The notes under the pieces are model-generated. The model ran no database searches. It was not told the DNA's origin and was given only the letters and a program-made list of their open reading frames with translations. Positions 7,576-14,793 of a DNA stretch of 32,993 bases are shown one piece after another (the stretch's first letter is position 1; each line of letters starts with the position of its first letter). The stretch comes from a bacterium. GTDB taxonomy: Bacteria; Patescibacteriota; Microgenomatia; UBA1406; GWC2-37-13. The position numbers and the translations under genes were made by a program. The stretch spans positions 71,767 to 104,759 of the forward strand of contig JAJYIQ010000003.1 in assembly GCA_021789995.1 (NCBI GenBank), written 5' to 3'.

Positions 7576-7674
7576 AATAGTAGTAATAGACGGTGTGTAT
7601 AAGTGTATAAGATAACATTAAGATTTTCAAGACAAACCAAACGACAAAAAAAACATGGGGACAGGGTGTGGATG
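7576..7674. other. dnaA-dnaN intergenic region with DnaA-box-like repeats, candidate origin part
   Basis: On the minus strand two boxes follow each other: TTATACACT (7610-7602) and TTATACACA (7602-7594), the second matching the TTATNCACA consensus. A third, weaker box (ACATCCACA, 7675-7667) abuts the dnaA stop. The rest is A-rich on the plus strand. The two adjacent boxes sit just upstream of a TATTAC hexamer (7583-7588) that lies seven bases before the dnaN ATG, so they may act in origin function, dnaN control, or both. Confidence 0.5.
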
Positions 7675-9006
7675 TTATGTTGACTGAGAAAGAAGAGAGG
7701 TTATTCTATCAATGTCTTGTTTGAAAGAGTTGTCTTTCATGATCAGGCCCCCTATCTTCCTGTTGGCGTGAATGACGGTGGTGTGGTCTTTTCGTTTTAG
7801 AATTTCTGCTATCTCAGTTAGTTTTAAATGGAGCTCCCGGTAAAGAAGATACATCGCCACCTGGCGGGGGAGAGCAATTGTGTCGGTGCGGACCGCGCTT
7901 TTTAAATGGCTTTGTTTTACCCCGTAGAAAGAACAAACCGCCTTAACAACATCGCTTGGGGAAATTTTTTTGACCTTAGTTTTGGTTTTTTGGCTGAAAA
8001 AAAACTCCACCGCCTCCAGATCGATCCGGTCTTTTTTGCCCAGGACCAGGGCATAAATCGACAGGAGAGCGCCTTCCAGACCCCGCGAATCAGTGATTTG
8101 TTCAGCGACAATTTTGGCTGCCTCAATATCGATTTCGATGCCTTTTTCTTTAGCTTTAATTAACAAAATGGCGGTCCGCAGGTCGAAGTCTGGTGGTTGA
8201 ACATCAACAATTAAACCGCCGGAAAAACGGGAACGCAGCCGATCCTCCAGGTTTTTGATTTCTGAAGGCGGCCGGTCGGAGGTAAGGATGACCTGACCAC
8301 CCGAGGAAACAATTGAGTTGAAGGTATGAAAAAACTCTTCCTGCATATGGGCCTTACCGGCGATAAACTGGATATCGTCAACAATAAGCAGATTAAGCCG
8401 CCGGTATTTTTGCCGGAAGCGCGGTTGAGAATTGTCTCTGATTGACTCAACCAGCTCGTTGGTAAAGTTGTCGCCGGGACAGAAATAAACCCGTTTGGTG
8501 TCGTCGGCTTCAATAATGGTGCGGGCAACAGCTTGCGCCAAGTGGGTTTTACCGACACCAACACCGCCGTAAAAAAACAGCGGATTATAGGCGGTTCCCG
8601 GATTTTTGGCGACTGCCTGGGCGGCGGCATAGGCCACCTGGTTGGTTGAAGAAACGGCAAAATTATCAAAACTGTATTTGTGGTGGAGGCCGGCTTTGGC
8701 CAGCCGGTCTTCAGTCGAGGGAGTAAATGAAAGAAGCGGAGTTTCCGACGGTTTATTTTGTGGTTCGATAACGGTGAACTTCATGGTTAGGTGCTTTTTT
8801 AAATACCTGAAAAGCTCCTGCTCGATTTGGGAGCGGTGTTTTTCCAGATAAGAGCTGATTCCCTGTCGTTCACAACCAACGGTAATTGATTCATCGGTTA
8901 ACTTCAGCGGCTTAACCTGTTTGAGAACGGAGAATAGTACCGGGTATTTATTATCAATAGAAAAATGTTTTAAATAACCATTCCAGAAAGAGGATAAGAC
9001 AGACAT
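7675..9006 (-). CDS. dnaA: chromosomal replication initiator protein DnaA
   Basis: The 443-residue protein has all four domains. Domain I lies at about residues 1-80 and a linker runs to about 105. The AAA+ domain carries Walker A GGVGVGKT (147-154) and Walker B LLIVDDIQF (206-214). The C-terminal DNA-binding domain has the helix-turn-helix LTEIAEILKRKDHTTVIHANRKI, whose DHTT motif contacts the DnaA box. It opens the origin and can repress its own gene. The ATG at 9006 begins a normal domain I. The promoter region carries two inverted perfect DnaA boxes (9017-9035), suggesting autoregulation. Neighbours rnhA and dnaN are transcribed the same way. Confidence 0.97.
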   Translation of the reverse strand: MSVLSSFWNGYLKHFSIDNKYPVLFSVLKQVKPLKLTDESITVGCERQGISSYLEKHRSQIEQELFRYLKKHLTMKFTVIEPQNKPSETPLLSFTPSTEDRLAKAGLHHKYSFDNFAVSSTNQVAYAAAQAVAKNPGTAYNPLFFYGGVGVGKTHLAQAVARTIIEADDTKRVYFCPGDNFTNELVESIRDNSQPRFRQKYRRLNLLIVDDIQFIAGKAHMQEEFFHTFNSIVSSGGQVILTSDRPPSEIKNLEDRLRSRFSGGLIVDVQPPDFDLRTAILLIKAKEKGIEIDIEAAKIVAEQITDSRGLEGALLSIYALVLGKKDRIDLEAVEFFFSQKTKTKVKKISPSDVVKAVCSFYGVKQSHLKSAVRTDTIALPRQVAMYLLYRELHLKLTEIAEILKRKDHTTVIHANRKIGGLIMKDNSFKQDIDRITSLLSQST

Positions 9007-9012
9007 AATTTA

Positions 9013-9035
9013 ATTATGTGGATAACTTATCCACA
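9013..9035 (-). promoter_or_regulatory. dnaA promoter with an inverted pair of perfect DnaA boxes
   Basis: The boxes TGTGGATAA (9017-9025) and TTATCCACA (9027-9035) are separated by one base and form a 19-base palindrome. A CATAAT -10 (9018 to 9013) ends six bases before the dnaA ATG and overlaps the palindrome by two bases, so the boxes fill the -10/-35 spacer. Bound DnaA would block polymerase. Confidence 0.75.
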
Positions 9036-9079
9036 AATAATAAACATAATCACACCGATAGTCAAGGGGGATTTTTTCT

Positions 9080-9478
9080 TTAGCGGCCAAGGGCTTTTTT
9101 GACCAGAGAGTCAGTGAAGGAGTTTTTTTCCCGGGGAATATGCTTGTAGACAATTGTTAAACCAATTTCTTGCTCCAGCCCCCGGATTTTAAGGATAAAT
9201 TCACGAATCGCAGCGTTTTTAACTTTAAATAACCCGTTTACCTGGTTGACCATAAGCTGTGAGTCGGAAAAAACAACGACGGCGTCGTTTTGGGAATGGC
9301 TTTTCAACCACTCCAACATCTTAATCAGGCCGGTATACTCGGCGACATTATTGGTGGCCACACCGATCGCTTTTCCTTCGGAATAAATCAATTCATTGTC
9401 CCGATAGACGGCAAAAGCATAAGCGGCCGGCCCGGGATTATTAAGTGAACCACCATCGGTGTAGATTCTTAGGCTCAT
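9080..9478 (-). CDS. rnhA: ribonuclease HI-like protein
   Basis: The 132-residue protein starting at 9478 opens with RIYTDGGSLNNPGPAAYAF, the RNase H signature with the first catalytic Asp. The catalytic Glu lies in NNVAEYTGL, the third acidic residue in FSDSQLMVNQVNG, and the last Asp in NSFTDSLVKKAL. It cleaves RNA in RNA:DNA hybrids, for example primers and R-loops. A longer frame reaching 9613 overlaps the upstream gene and is not supported: 9478 is six bases after a TATAAT box (9485-9490). The gene is shorter than E. coli RNase HI and resembles the single-domain RnhA-like proteins without the basic protrusion. Confidence 0.9.
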   Translation of the reverse strand: MSLRIYTDGGSLNNPGPAAYAFAVYRDNELIYSEGKAIGVATNNVAEYTGLIKMLEWLKSHSQNDAVVVFSDSQLMVNQVNGLFKVKNAAIREFILKIRGLEQEIGLTIVYKHIPREKNSFTDSLVKKALGR

Positions 9479-9484
9479 ATAACC

Positions 9485-9490
9485 ATTATA
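9485..9490 (-). promoter_or_regulatory. -10 box of rnhA, leaderless spacing
   Basis: TATAAT on the minus strand ends six bases before the rnhA ATG at 9478 and lies between that start and the xer-like stop codon at 9495-9497. No clear -35 is visible. Confidence 0.5.
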
Positions 9491-9494
9491 ACCG

Positions 9495-10358
9495 TTATAA
9501 TTCCCCAAGTTTTTCCTTCTTTTCCGCTTCTTCCTTGACAAGATTGAGGAAGCGTTCGGTGGAGGAGAGGCGGCGGTGGCCGACAAGCCGGGCGATATAT
9601 TCGACCGAGGCACCGTTCATTAACTGGTGGGCGATAAAAGTGTTTCGCAAATCATTGACTGTCGCATTTTCTACCCCCACCTCACGGAAGCAGCGGGTAA
9701 TAATCTGGCGGATATTGCGCACCAATAGCGGGTGGCCGGTCCGGGTAACAAACAGGTGACCGTCTTTGGCGATTGTCGACCTTTCTTTTACATATTCGTC
9801 AACCGCTTTTTTCACCGCTTTATTTAATGGAATTTCCCGTTCAGGATTTTTGCCGTAAGAGCGGATATGAAGACCGGCGTCTTTGATGTCTTCCAGATGA
9901 ATGTTGGCCAGCTCGCCAATCTTAATTCCGGTCTGGAGCAGTATTTCTACCAAAGCATATGTCCGGGTGTCTTCTTTGGCAAAATCGCGAAGAGCCCGGT
10001 ATTCCAGTTTGGAAAAAATTCGCGGCGGCGACTGAACATATTTCGGATGGGAAACATCCAGAGAGGGGTTTTGTTCAATAACGCCATCGGCTTTTAAAAA
10101 CCGGAAAAAAGTCCGGATGGAGTTCAGTTTGCGGGAGGCGGATTTTTTCGTGTAATTATCGGTAATTAGCTTATTGATAAAACCGTCAATATGATCTTTT
10201 TTGACTTCCCGGATGTCGTTAACCTCCTGGCTGGTTAAAAAGCCGGTGAACTGCTCCAGATCTTTTTTATAGGCTATCAAGGTAAAAGATGATTTTCCCT
10301 GGGACTGAAGATGTTTGATGAACCGTTCAATCAATGACGGTAGCAGGTAATTATCCAT
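9495..10358 (-). CDS. Xer-like tyrosine recombinase lacking catalytic residues
   Basis: The 287-residue protein has the XerC/XerD plan: a SAM-like core-binding domain (about residues 1-95) and a catalytic-fold domain. Aligned by motif with XerD, only three of six active-site positions are kept: Lys170 (YGKNPER), Arg238 (NDLRNTF) and His261 (LVGHRRLSS). The first Arg is Lys146 (TGIKIGEL for TGLRxSEL), the HxxR His is Asn235, and the nucleophilic Tyr is Phe270 (STERFLNL, where active enzymes have a Tyr). The reading frame is intact. It should still bind DNA but should not cleave it. It is transcribed towards rnhA and dnaA, 16 bases from rnhA. The promoter is TTGAAA, 17 bases, TATATT. Confidence 0.85.
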   Translation of the reverse strand: MDNYLLPSLIERFIKHLQSQGKSSFTLIAYKKDLEQFTGFLTSQEVNDIREVKKDHIDGFINKLITDNYTKKSASRKLNSIRTFFRFLKADGVIEQNPSLDVSHPKYVQSPPRIFSKLEYRALRDFAKEDTRTYALVEILLQTGIKIGELANIHLEDIKDAGLHIRSYGKNPEREIPLNKAVKKAVDEYVKERSTIAKDGHLFVTRTGHPLLVRNIRQIITRCFREVGVENATVNDLRNTFIAHQLMNGASVEYIARLVGHRRLSSTERFLNLVKEEAEKKEKLGEL

Positions 10359-10368
10359 AATGCCCTAT

Positions 10369-10397
10369 AATATATCATAAAACCTCTTACATTTCAA
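10369..10397 (-). promoter_or_regulatory. promoter of the xer-like gene
   Basis: On the minus strand TTGAAA (10397 to 10392), 17 bases, TATATT (10374 to 10369), then ten bases to the ATG at 10358. No Shine-Dalgarno sequence lies in the short gap. Confidence 0.6.
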
Positions 10398-10424
10398 GAG
10401 AGTTGTTGTTGGATGTTGTGGAGG

Positions 10425-12890
10425 TTATTGTAGCTCCTTGTAATCATATTTGGCAATAGATAAATAAGGGAGTAAATTCAGATAAATATTTGGTTGGAAA
10501 TCAACATAAATAGAAGGAATGGCTGTGTTGGTCCATGAACGGCCGTTATTCAGAGTGGTTTCAGCAATCAGGTTTCCTAAGATTAATAGCCCCTGGTTGG
10601 ATGGACTACCGGTATTAACCGTATTGGCGACAAATATTCCTTTGGCATCCTGGGTGGTATTGCTAAAATCGATTTCATCGGCCACGATAGCTACCGATCC
10701 GGCCGGCTGGAAATGTTGCTTATCGATCGTAACCTTGGCACTGTTGCTGATCAAAACCACGTTGTGGGCGCCGAATTTGCCGTCATCACTAATGGTTAAA
10801 TCACCACCTTTCCAGAGATAAATGCCGTCACCGGTAATTGAGCCGGCAGGGATACTGGTATCTCCCGCCGAGCCAATTGATGTCGATGTTTTTCGTGAGC
10901 GAACATAAGCGGCGTAGCCGTCAGCCGACATCGTCAAATGCCGGGAATAAGATGAACTGTTCCAGTTATTGGGGATAGAGTAAGCCGCTCCCAGATTAAT
11001 ACCGACGCCTAAGGTGCTGCCGGCAGTGCCGATAATAAAAAGCGATGAGTTGTTGTCGCTGCTTCCCGGATAAGCGGTTGCCCAGACAGGGATGTTCACA
11101 CTGTTTACTGACGATGACACAAACGAAGTGTTGTTGCTTTTAAACCAGGTGTTGCCGGAGAAATTAAAAGTGATCGGCTGATTAATCGTACCGCCGGCAC
11201 TTATACTCACGGTTTTATTACTGCTAAATGGAGGATTGGGGGGTGAATTACAATTGTTGTCTGTCCAGCCGGTTAAGGTATAGCCAACAGGAGCAACCCC
11301 GATTAAATTAATGGTAGCACTGGTTGGCCAGGTGGGTGGGTTATTGCCTAAACAGTTATTACTGGTAAAAGTGGTGGTGCAGAAATATTTAACGGCGGCA
11401 GTTGTGCTGTGGGAGCCGCCGCTATCTAAAGCATAACAAGTGGTTGAAGTTGCCGTTTGTGATCCGCAGGCGGTTGAAGAAACGATCGGATTGCCGACAG
11501 GGAAATTGTGGTTGGTATCGGCCGGGGTGCAGCCGCTGCCGGATTTTTGCTGAAGATTTCCCTGGATCGTTGTACTGGAAGGATTAACAGGTAAATTAAC
11601 AAGAAGAAAAGCTGTGTTAGAAAAATTCATAAAATCATAGGTGGAGCGGGCATAAACAGTCCGGCCCGGCACAACGTTGACAACAGTTGGTGATGTCGCC
11701 GGTCCATTAAACAGCCAGTTGCCGGCACTATCCCAAACCTGTAGGCCGGTGCCATTAGCCCAGGTAACAGTTACCGGCGTATATGGATTGGTTGGACTCT
11801 CGTTAAAATTGCCGGGAGTCAGGGTCGGTTTGGACGGGGCAATAACCGTTATCTGGCAATAAGAATTAGTAGTCGGATTGGAACAGGTGACCCAGCTGCC
11901 ATTAGCCGGCAGCCCCCAAGGGTTACTGCTGCAGCGGCTGCCCAGCTGGTCATAAATATCAGGTACCATATAAAAGGTTTTGCCGACGTCGGCGCCGGCC
12001 GGTGTCCAGGTAGCGGTAACAGTGGCATTGCCGCCGCTTATACTGACATTAGGATTAAGATTGGTATTTTCCAAAAACCCGTTAGATTGGAGGAGCGACC
12101 AGGATTGATTGGATGTTGGCGAAAAATAAAAACCCATACTTAAAAGATTATTGCCGGAATCAGTGGCTTTGACAGTAAAACTGGCTGAATTGCCGATTAT
12201 GACCGTTGAGGCAAGACAGATAGTGGTGGCTTGGGGAGGGTTGAGACACGGTTGGGTATTGCAAGTATAGGCATTTCCGCAGACGTCGGTACACGTGCCG
12301 CCGCCGCAGGTTTTCGAGCAGCCAGTCGTACAGGTACCGGCGGGGAACCAGGTACAATGTTGCCAACCGTTACCATACTGGTCGGTGCCCCAGGTATTTT
12401 CGCAACTCGCTTGAGTACTCGGTGTTTGGTACCCATTACTACTAGCCGTGCATAAGTTGGCCGGGCAATAGCACGTAGTCTTCGCCTGCCAACTGCAGGG
12501 GTAGTTACACGAATCGACACCATAGGTGGCGCCGTTATCAATCTTACCCATAGCGATTCCGCCACATTTGCCGGTGCATCCCGGGCCGCTACCGCCGCAG
12601 GAGCCGCATTGACCCTCGATGCTGCAGCCGGATGGCGCACTGCTGCCACAGGGAACACACTTATCTGCCGTCATCACACCTTGAGTGTTCCAGCATTTTT
12701 CATCGACCTGGCTGACAGCGCTGGTGGGGTAGGGACCGGTGCCGCTCGTTTCACCAACAGGTGGCGGAGGCGGCGGCGCCACCGGAGCAGTACAGGTGCC
12801 ATCACAGACAAGCATCGCTTTGACTTTTGGGATAAACAAAACGCTGATTATAGAGGCAAATAATAATATCAAAAAGACGACTTTTTTCAT
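10425..12890 (-). CDS. large exported Cys-rich surface protein (adhesin-like), locus 1
   Basis: The 821-residue protein has a signal peptide (VVFLILLFASIISVLFIPKVKA), a Pro-run linker, and a Cys-rich region over about residues 65-215 with many CxxC and CGG units. Gly/Ser/Thr/Asn-rich beta-type domains follow and end in a conserved C-terminal domain of about 150 residues. That last domain (GAHNVVLIS, GSVAIVADEIDF, LGNLIAET, final LLPYLSIAKYDYKELQ) is nearly repeated in the 846-residue protein at 25117-27657, so the two are paralogs. Export, disulfide bonding and a role in attachment or as a pilus-associated adhesin are inferred. No enzymatic motif is seen. It has its own TTGTAT-17-CATAAT promoter. 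Unlike its paralog it has no PilX-like gene coupled to its stop codon. Confidence 0.75.
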   Translation of the reverse strand: MKKVVFLILLFASIISVLFIPKVKAMLVCDGTCTAPVAPPPPPPVGETSGTGPYPTSAVSQVDEKCWNTQGVMTADKCVPCGSSAPSGCSIEGQCGSCGGSGPGCTGKCGGIAMGKIDNGATYGVDSCNYPCSWQAKTTCYCPANLCTASSNGYQTPSTQASCENTWGTDQYGNGWQHCTWFPAGTCTTGCSKTCGGGTCTDVCGNAYTCNTQPCLNPPQATTICLASTVIIGNSASFTVKATDSGNNLLSMGFYFSPTSNQSWSLLQSNGFLENTNLNPNVSISGGNATVTATWTPAGADVGKTFYMVPDIYDQLGSRCSSNPWGLPANGSWVTCSNPTTNSYCQITVIAPSKPTLTPGNFNESPTNPYTPVTVTWANGTGLQVWDSAGNWLFNGPATSPTVVNVVPGRTVYARSTYDFMNFSNTAFLLVNLPVNPSSTTIQGNLQQKSGSGCTPADTNHNFPVGNPIVSSTACGSQTATSTTCYALDSGGSHSTTAAVKYFCTTTFTSNNCLGNNPPTWPTSATINLIGVAPVGYTLTGWTDNNCNSPPNPPFSSNKTVSISAGGTINQPITFNFSGNTWFKSNNTSFVSSSVNSVNIPVWATAYPGSSDNNSSLFIIGTAGSTLGVGINLGAAYSIPNNWNSSSYSRHLTMSADGYAAYVRSRKTSTSIGSAGDTSIPAGSITGDGIYLWKGGDLTISDDGKFGAHNVVLISNSAKVTIDKQHFQPAGSVAIVADEIDFSNTTQDAKGIFVANTVNTGSPSNQGLLILGNLIAETTLNNGRSWTNTAIPSIYVDFQPNIYLNLLPYLSIAKYDYKELQ

Positions 12891-12901
12891 TTGATATTCT
12901 G

Positions 12902-12930
12902 ATTATGAAGAACTTATTGAATAAATACAA
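12902..12930 (-). promoter_or_regulatory. promoter of surface protein gene 1
   Basis: TTGTAT (12930 to 12925), 17 bases, CATAAT (12907 to 12902) on the minus strand, then 11 bases to the ATG at 12890. The CATAAT form of the -10 recurs at three other surface genes in this window (14674, 27657, 29597). Confidence 0.6.
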
Positions 12931-12944
12931 GAAGGAAGAGATTC

Positions 12945-14066
12945 TTAATAAATAATCCCGCCATTATAATATGTATTAATGACAGTTTGTGTTTGTGAAC
13001 GTTGATTAGGATTTACCTGATTTTCGGTATAAATCTGTAAAGCTCCGGTTACCATTTCTGCCATGTGACCAGAATCACCATCCGCCGGTACTATGCCTGT
13101 AGCATAGTATATACGGGCATTAATTACCATATTGATTTTACCTGCAGCTGCTTCTTTCAATATTTTTATCCATAAAGGAGGAACAGAAGTTAAATCATCA
13201 GGAGCTAACAATATTCCTGAATTAAACCGATTAGAAAAAATAGCGCAACAATATCCACATTTGCTTCCTATGGTTGTTCCAATTTCCGTCGTTGTCCCAA
13301 AAGTATAGCTATTGACCCATATCCCTTGAAAAAATGTTTCCGGTGTCAAATCGGTAATAAATTCATGGACGACATCATCCCAGTAAATGCCGTATTTTTT
13401 GCCGTAAAGGTCATTAAAATGCTGACGGAAATCACGGTGCTGGTTATCAATGTTTTTTACGTAATTGTTTAGGTCTTTGGCTGTTAAGCCGTAAGGAAAA
13501 CGGGTCACTGCTTCAATCGCCGCCTGTTTAATCATTGTTTTTTCCGTATCTCCCGGATAGGTGATATTGATTTTATTGACTTCCTGATTGGCGATTGTTT
13601 CCGGACTGAGGGTCGGCTCTTGGGTAGGTGGTTTATTACGGTTGGCTAAATCATTAGTGGCAGTAGGAACGACTGTTTTAGTCACGGTGGTTGTTGGTTT
13701 AATAGTTTCCGTTGCTGACGGAACGGCAAAGGGTGTTCCCGGAATGGGTAATGGAGTGCCAACCGTCGGAGTAATAACCGGGACAGTGGTGGTAATCGTT
13801 TCCGTTGCTTTTGATGGGGGGAGAGGAGATACTTCCACGGTTATGGTAGGAGAGGCAGGAATAATTGATGGGGCATGAGCCGGAGTCATCGGGATAATGG
13901 CGGTTGCCGTATCGGTCGCTATCGGGGTTACCCCTTCCGGTGGTTTGGCCATTGCCGGATTATTACTGCAGGCGGATAAAACACCGATAGTTAACGGGGT
14001 TAAGGCAAGAGCAGCCTTAGTCAGGGGGATTCCTTTTTGTCTTTCCGGATTAATACCTGTAGGCAT
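12945..14066 (-). CDS. surface lipoprotein with Thr/Pro-rich stalk, paralog 1
   Basis: The 373-residue protein begins with the signal segment LTKAALALTPLTIGVLSAC, where LSAC is a lipobox. The Cys (residue 33) would be lipidated and the protein held on the outer face of the membrane. Residues 38-160 are a Thr/Pro/Ala stalk. Residues 165-373 form a globular domain with SKCGYCCAIF and the ending YNGGIIY. The first 130 residues are nearly identical to those of two paralogs (28866 and 30862), while the globular domain is only distantly related (shared PYGLTAKDLN / PYNLTAKTLN and DFRQHFNDLYGK / DFRKYINDTYGK). Function is unknown. It is transcribed from its own promoter between an anchored protein and the large surface protein. 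Confidence 0.78.
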   Translation of the reverse strand: MPTGINPERQKGIPLTKAALALTPLTIGVLSACSNNPAMAKPPEGVTPIATDTATAIIPMTPAHAPSIIPASPTITVEVSPLPPSKATETITTTVPVITPTVGTPLPIPGTPFAVPSATETIKPTTTVTKTVVPTATNDLANRNKPPTQEPTLSPETIANQEVNKINITYPGDTEKTMIKQAAIEAVTRFPYGLTAKDLNNYVKNIDNQHRDFRQHFNDLYGKKYGIYWDDVVHEFITDLTPETFFQGIWVNSYTFGTTTEIGTTIGSKCGYCCAIFSNRFNSGILLAPDDLTSVPPLWIKILKEAAAGKINMVINARIYYATGIVPADGDSGHMAEMVTGALQIYTENQVNPNQRSQTQTVINTYYNGGIIY

Positions 14067-14110
14067 ATGAGAATATTATAGGATAGAGAGATGATAGTGT
14101 CAAGGGAAAA
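13690..14110 (-). repeat. lipoprotein 5' repeat, copy 1
   Basis: About 420 bases covering the promoter, signal peptide and most of the stalk are nearly identical to copies 2 and 3. Similarity on the upstream side ends just beyond the -35 box (shared CAAGGGAAAA with copy 2). On the coding side it decays in the stalk near residue 125. Confidence 0.8.
14075..14103 (-). promoter_or_regulatory. lipoprotein 1 promoter, leaderless
   Basis: Consensus sigma70 elements: TTGACA (14103 to 14098), 17 bases, TATAAT (14080 to 14075), and only eight bases to the ATG at 14066. The same elements and spacings occur before both paralogs. Confidence 0.85.
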
Positions 14111-14125
14111 GAATACGGTGTTTTT

Positions 14126-14674
14126 TCATCGCAGTTTGACGATTTTGCCGGAAATAAAGCTATTGTCCGGATCCTGCATCAAATTTACCGTCAGGTAAAG
14201 AGAAACATAATCGCCGATTTTTAGATTTTTCAATTCGTACGGCAGTTCTTGGCCATTGACAATCTGTGTCGCTCGGATATTCCCCAGTTCTTTAGCGGAA
14301 AAAAGAAAGGCGTTGGTGACGCCGTTATCGGCATAAAGCCGGATACGAAAAGCATAATTGAAAGTTTGTTCCGTTCCGCCACCGTAATTGAGTTCGGCAA
14401 TACGGCCGCGAAATTCATTGGTGGCCATCGAGGAAACAAGCATGCCTTTGTGGATTTGGCGGAAACCGTCCCATGTTTGTCCGTTAATTGCCATTTCTGC
14501 TGTTGTAGCAATCGTATTGGCCGGAGTGGGTGTGGCTTTGATTATTACCGCCGGCGATGGTGTAATAGATAAGGTAAACGGAGCTAATTGTTTTTTAGGG
14601 AGGACAAGGATGATGATTTCTGCAGCGACGATCATCAACAAAAAGACAAACAGGATAAGCAAAAATTTTTGCAT
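14126..14674 (-). CDS. membrane-anchored protein with Thr/Pro linker and small beta-rich domain, locus 1
   Basis: The 182-residue protein has an N-terminal helix (FLLILFVFLLMIVAAEIIILVL), a linker SITPSPAVIIKATPTPANTI, and a C-terminal domain of about 110 residues. The domain reads GRIAELNYGGG, IRLYADNGVTNAFLFSAKEL, then LKNLKIGDYVSLYLTV and ISGKIVKL. The pattern resembles OB-fold-like exported domains in which a GDxVxV strand precedes a final beta strand; this is a fold guess. It shares the start MQK and the anchor plus linker plan with the 214-residue protein at 28953-29597, which also precedes a lipoprotein gene. It is divergent from the S1-protein gene. Confidence 0.65.
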   Translation of the reverse strand: MQKFLLILFVFLLMIVAAEIIILVLPKKQLAPFTLSITPSPAVIIKATPTPANTIATTAEMAINGQTWDGFRQIHKGMLVSSMATNEFRGRIAELNYGGGTEQTFNYAFRIRLYADNGVTNAFLFSAKELGNIRATQIVNGQELPYELKNLKIGDYVSLYLTVNLMQDPDNSFISGKIVKLR

Positions 14675-14681
14675 TATTTCA

Positions 14682-14710
14682 ATTATGTGTAATTGTCAGG
14701 GAAAATTCAA
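14682..14710 (-). promoter_or_regulatory. promoter of the anchored protein gene, locus 1
   Basis: TTGAAT (14710 to 14705), 17 bases, CATAAT (14687 to 14682) on the minus strand, then seven bases to the ATG at 14674. Confidence 0.6.
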
Positions 14711-14728
14711 GAGGCAGAACGGGCACAG

Positions 14729-14784
14729 TTGTTTTTTTAACAACTATTTGGTATATTATATATTCTTGGATTACTGTAAAGGAG
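14729..14784 (+). promoter_or_regulatory. promoter and strong Shine-Dalgarno of the S1-protein gene
   Basis: TTGTTT (14729-14734), 17 bases, TATATT (14752-14757), then a leader of about 30 bases with AAAGGAG (14778-14784) nine bases before the ATG. This is one of the very few genes here with a normal 5' leader and ribosome binding site. Confidence 0.7.
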
Positions 14785-14793
14785 ATTTAACTA

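Noticed and set aside
8211-8669. 152-residue minus-strand ORF inside dnaA
   Set aside because: Alternative frame of the conserved AAA+ region of dnaA.
12197-12658. 153-residue ORF in the Cys-rich part of surface gene 1
   Set aside because: Alternative frame of the repeat-like Cys codons; Ala/Pro/Arg-rich with no homology seen.
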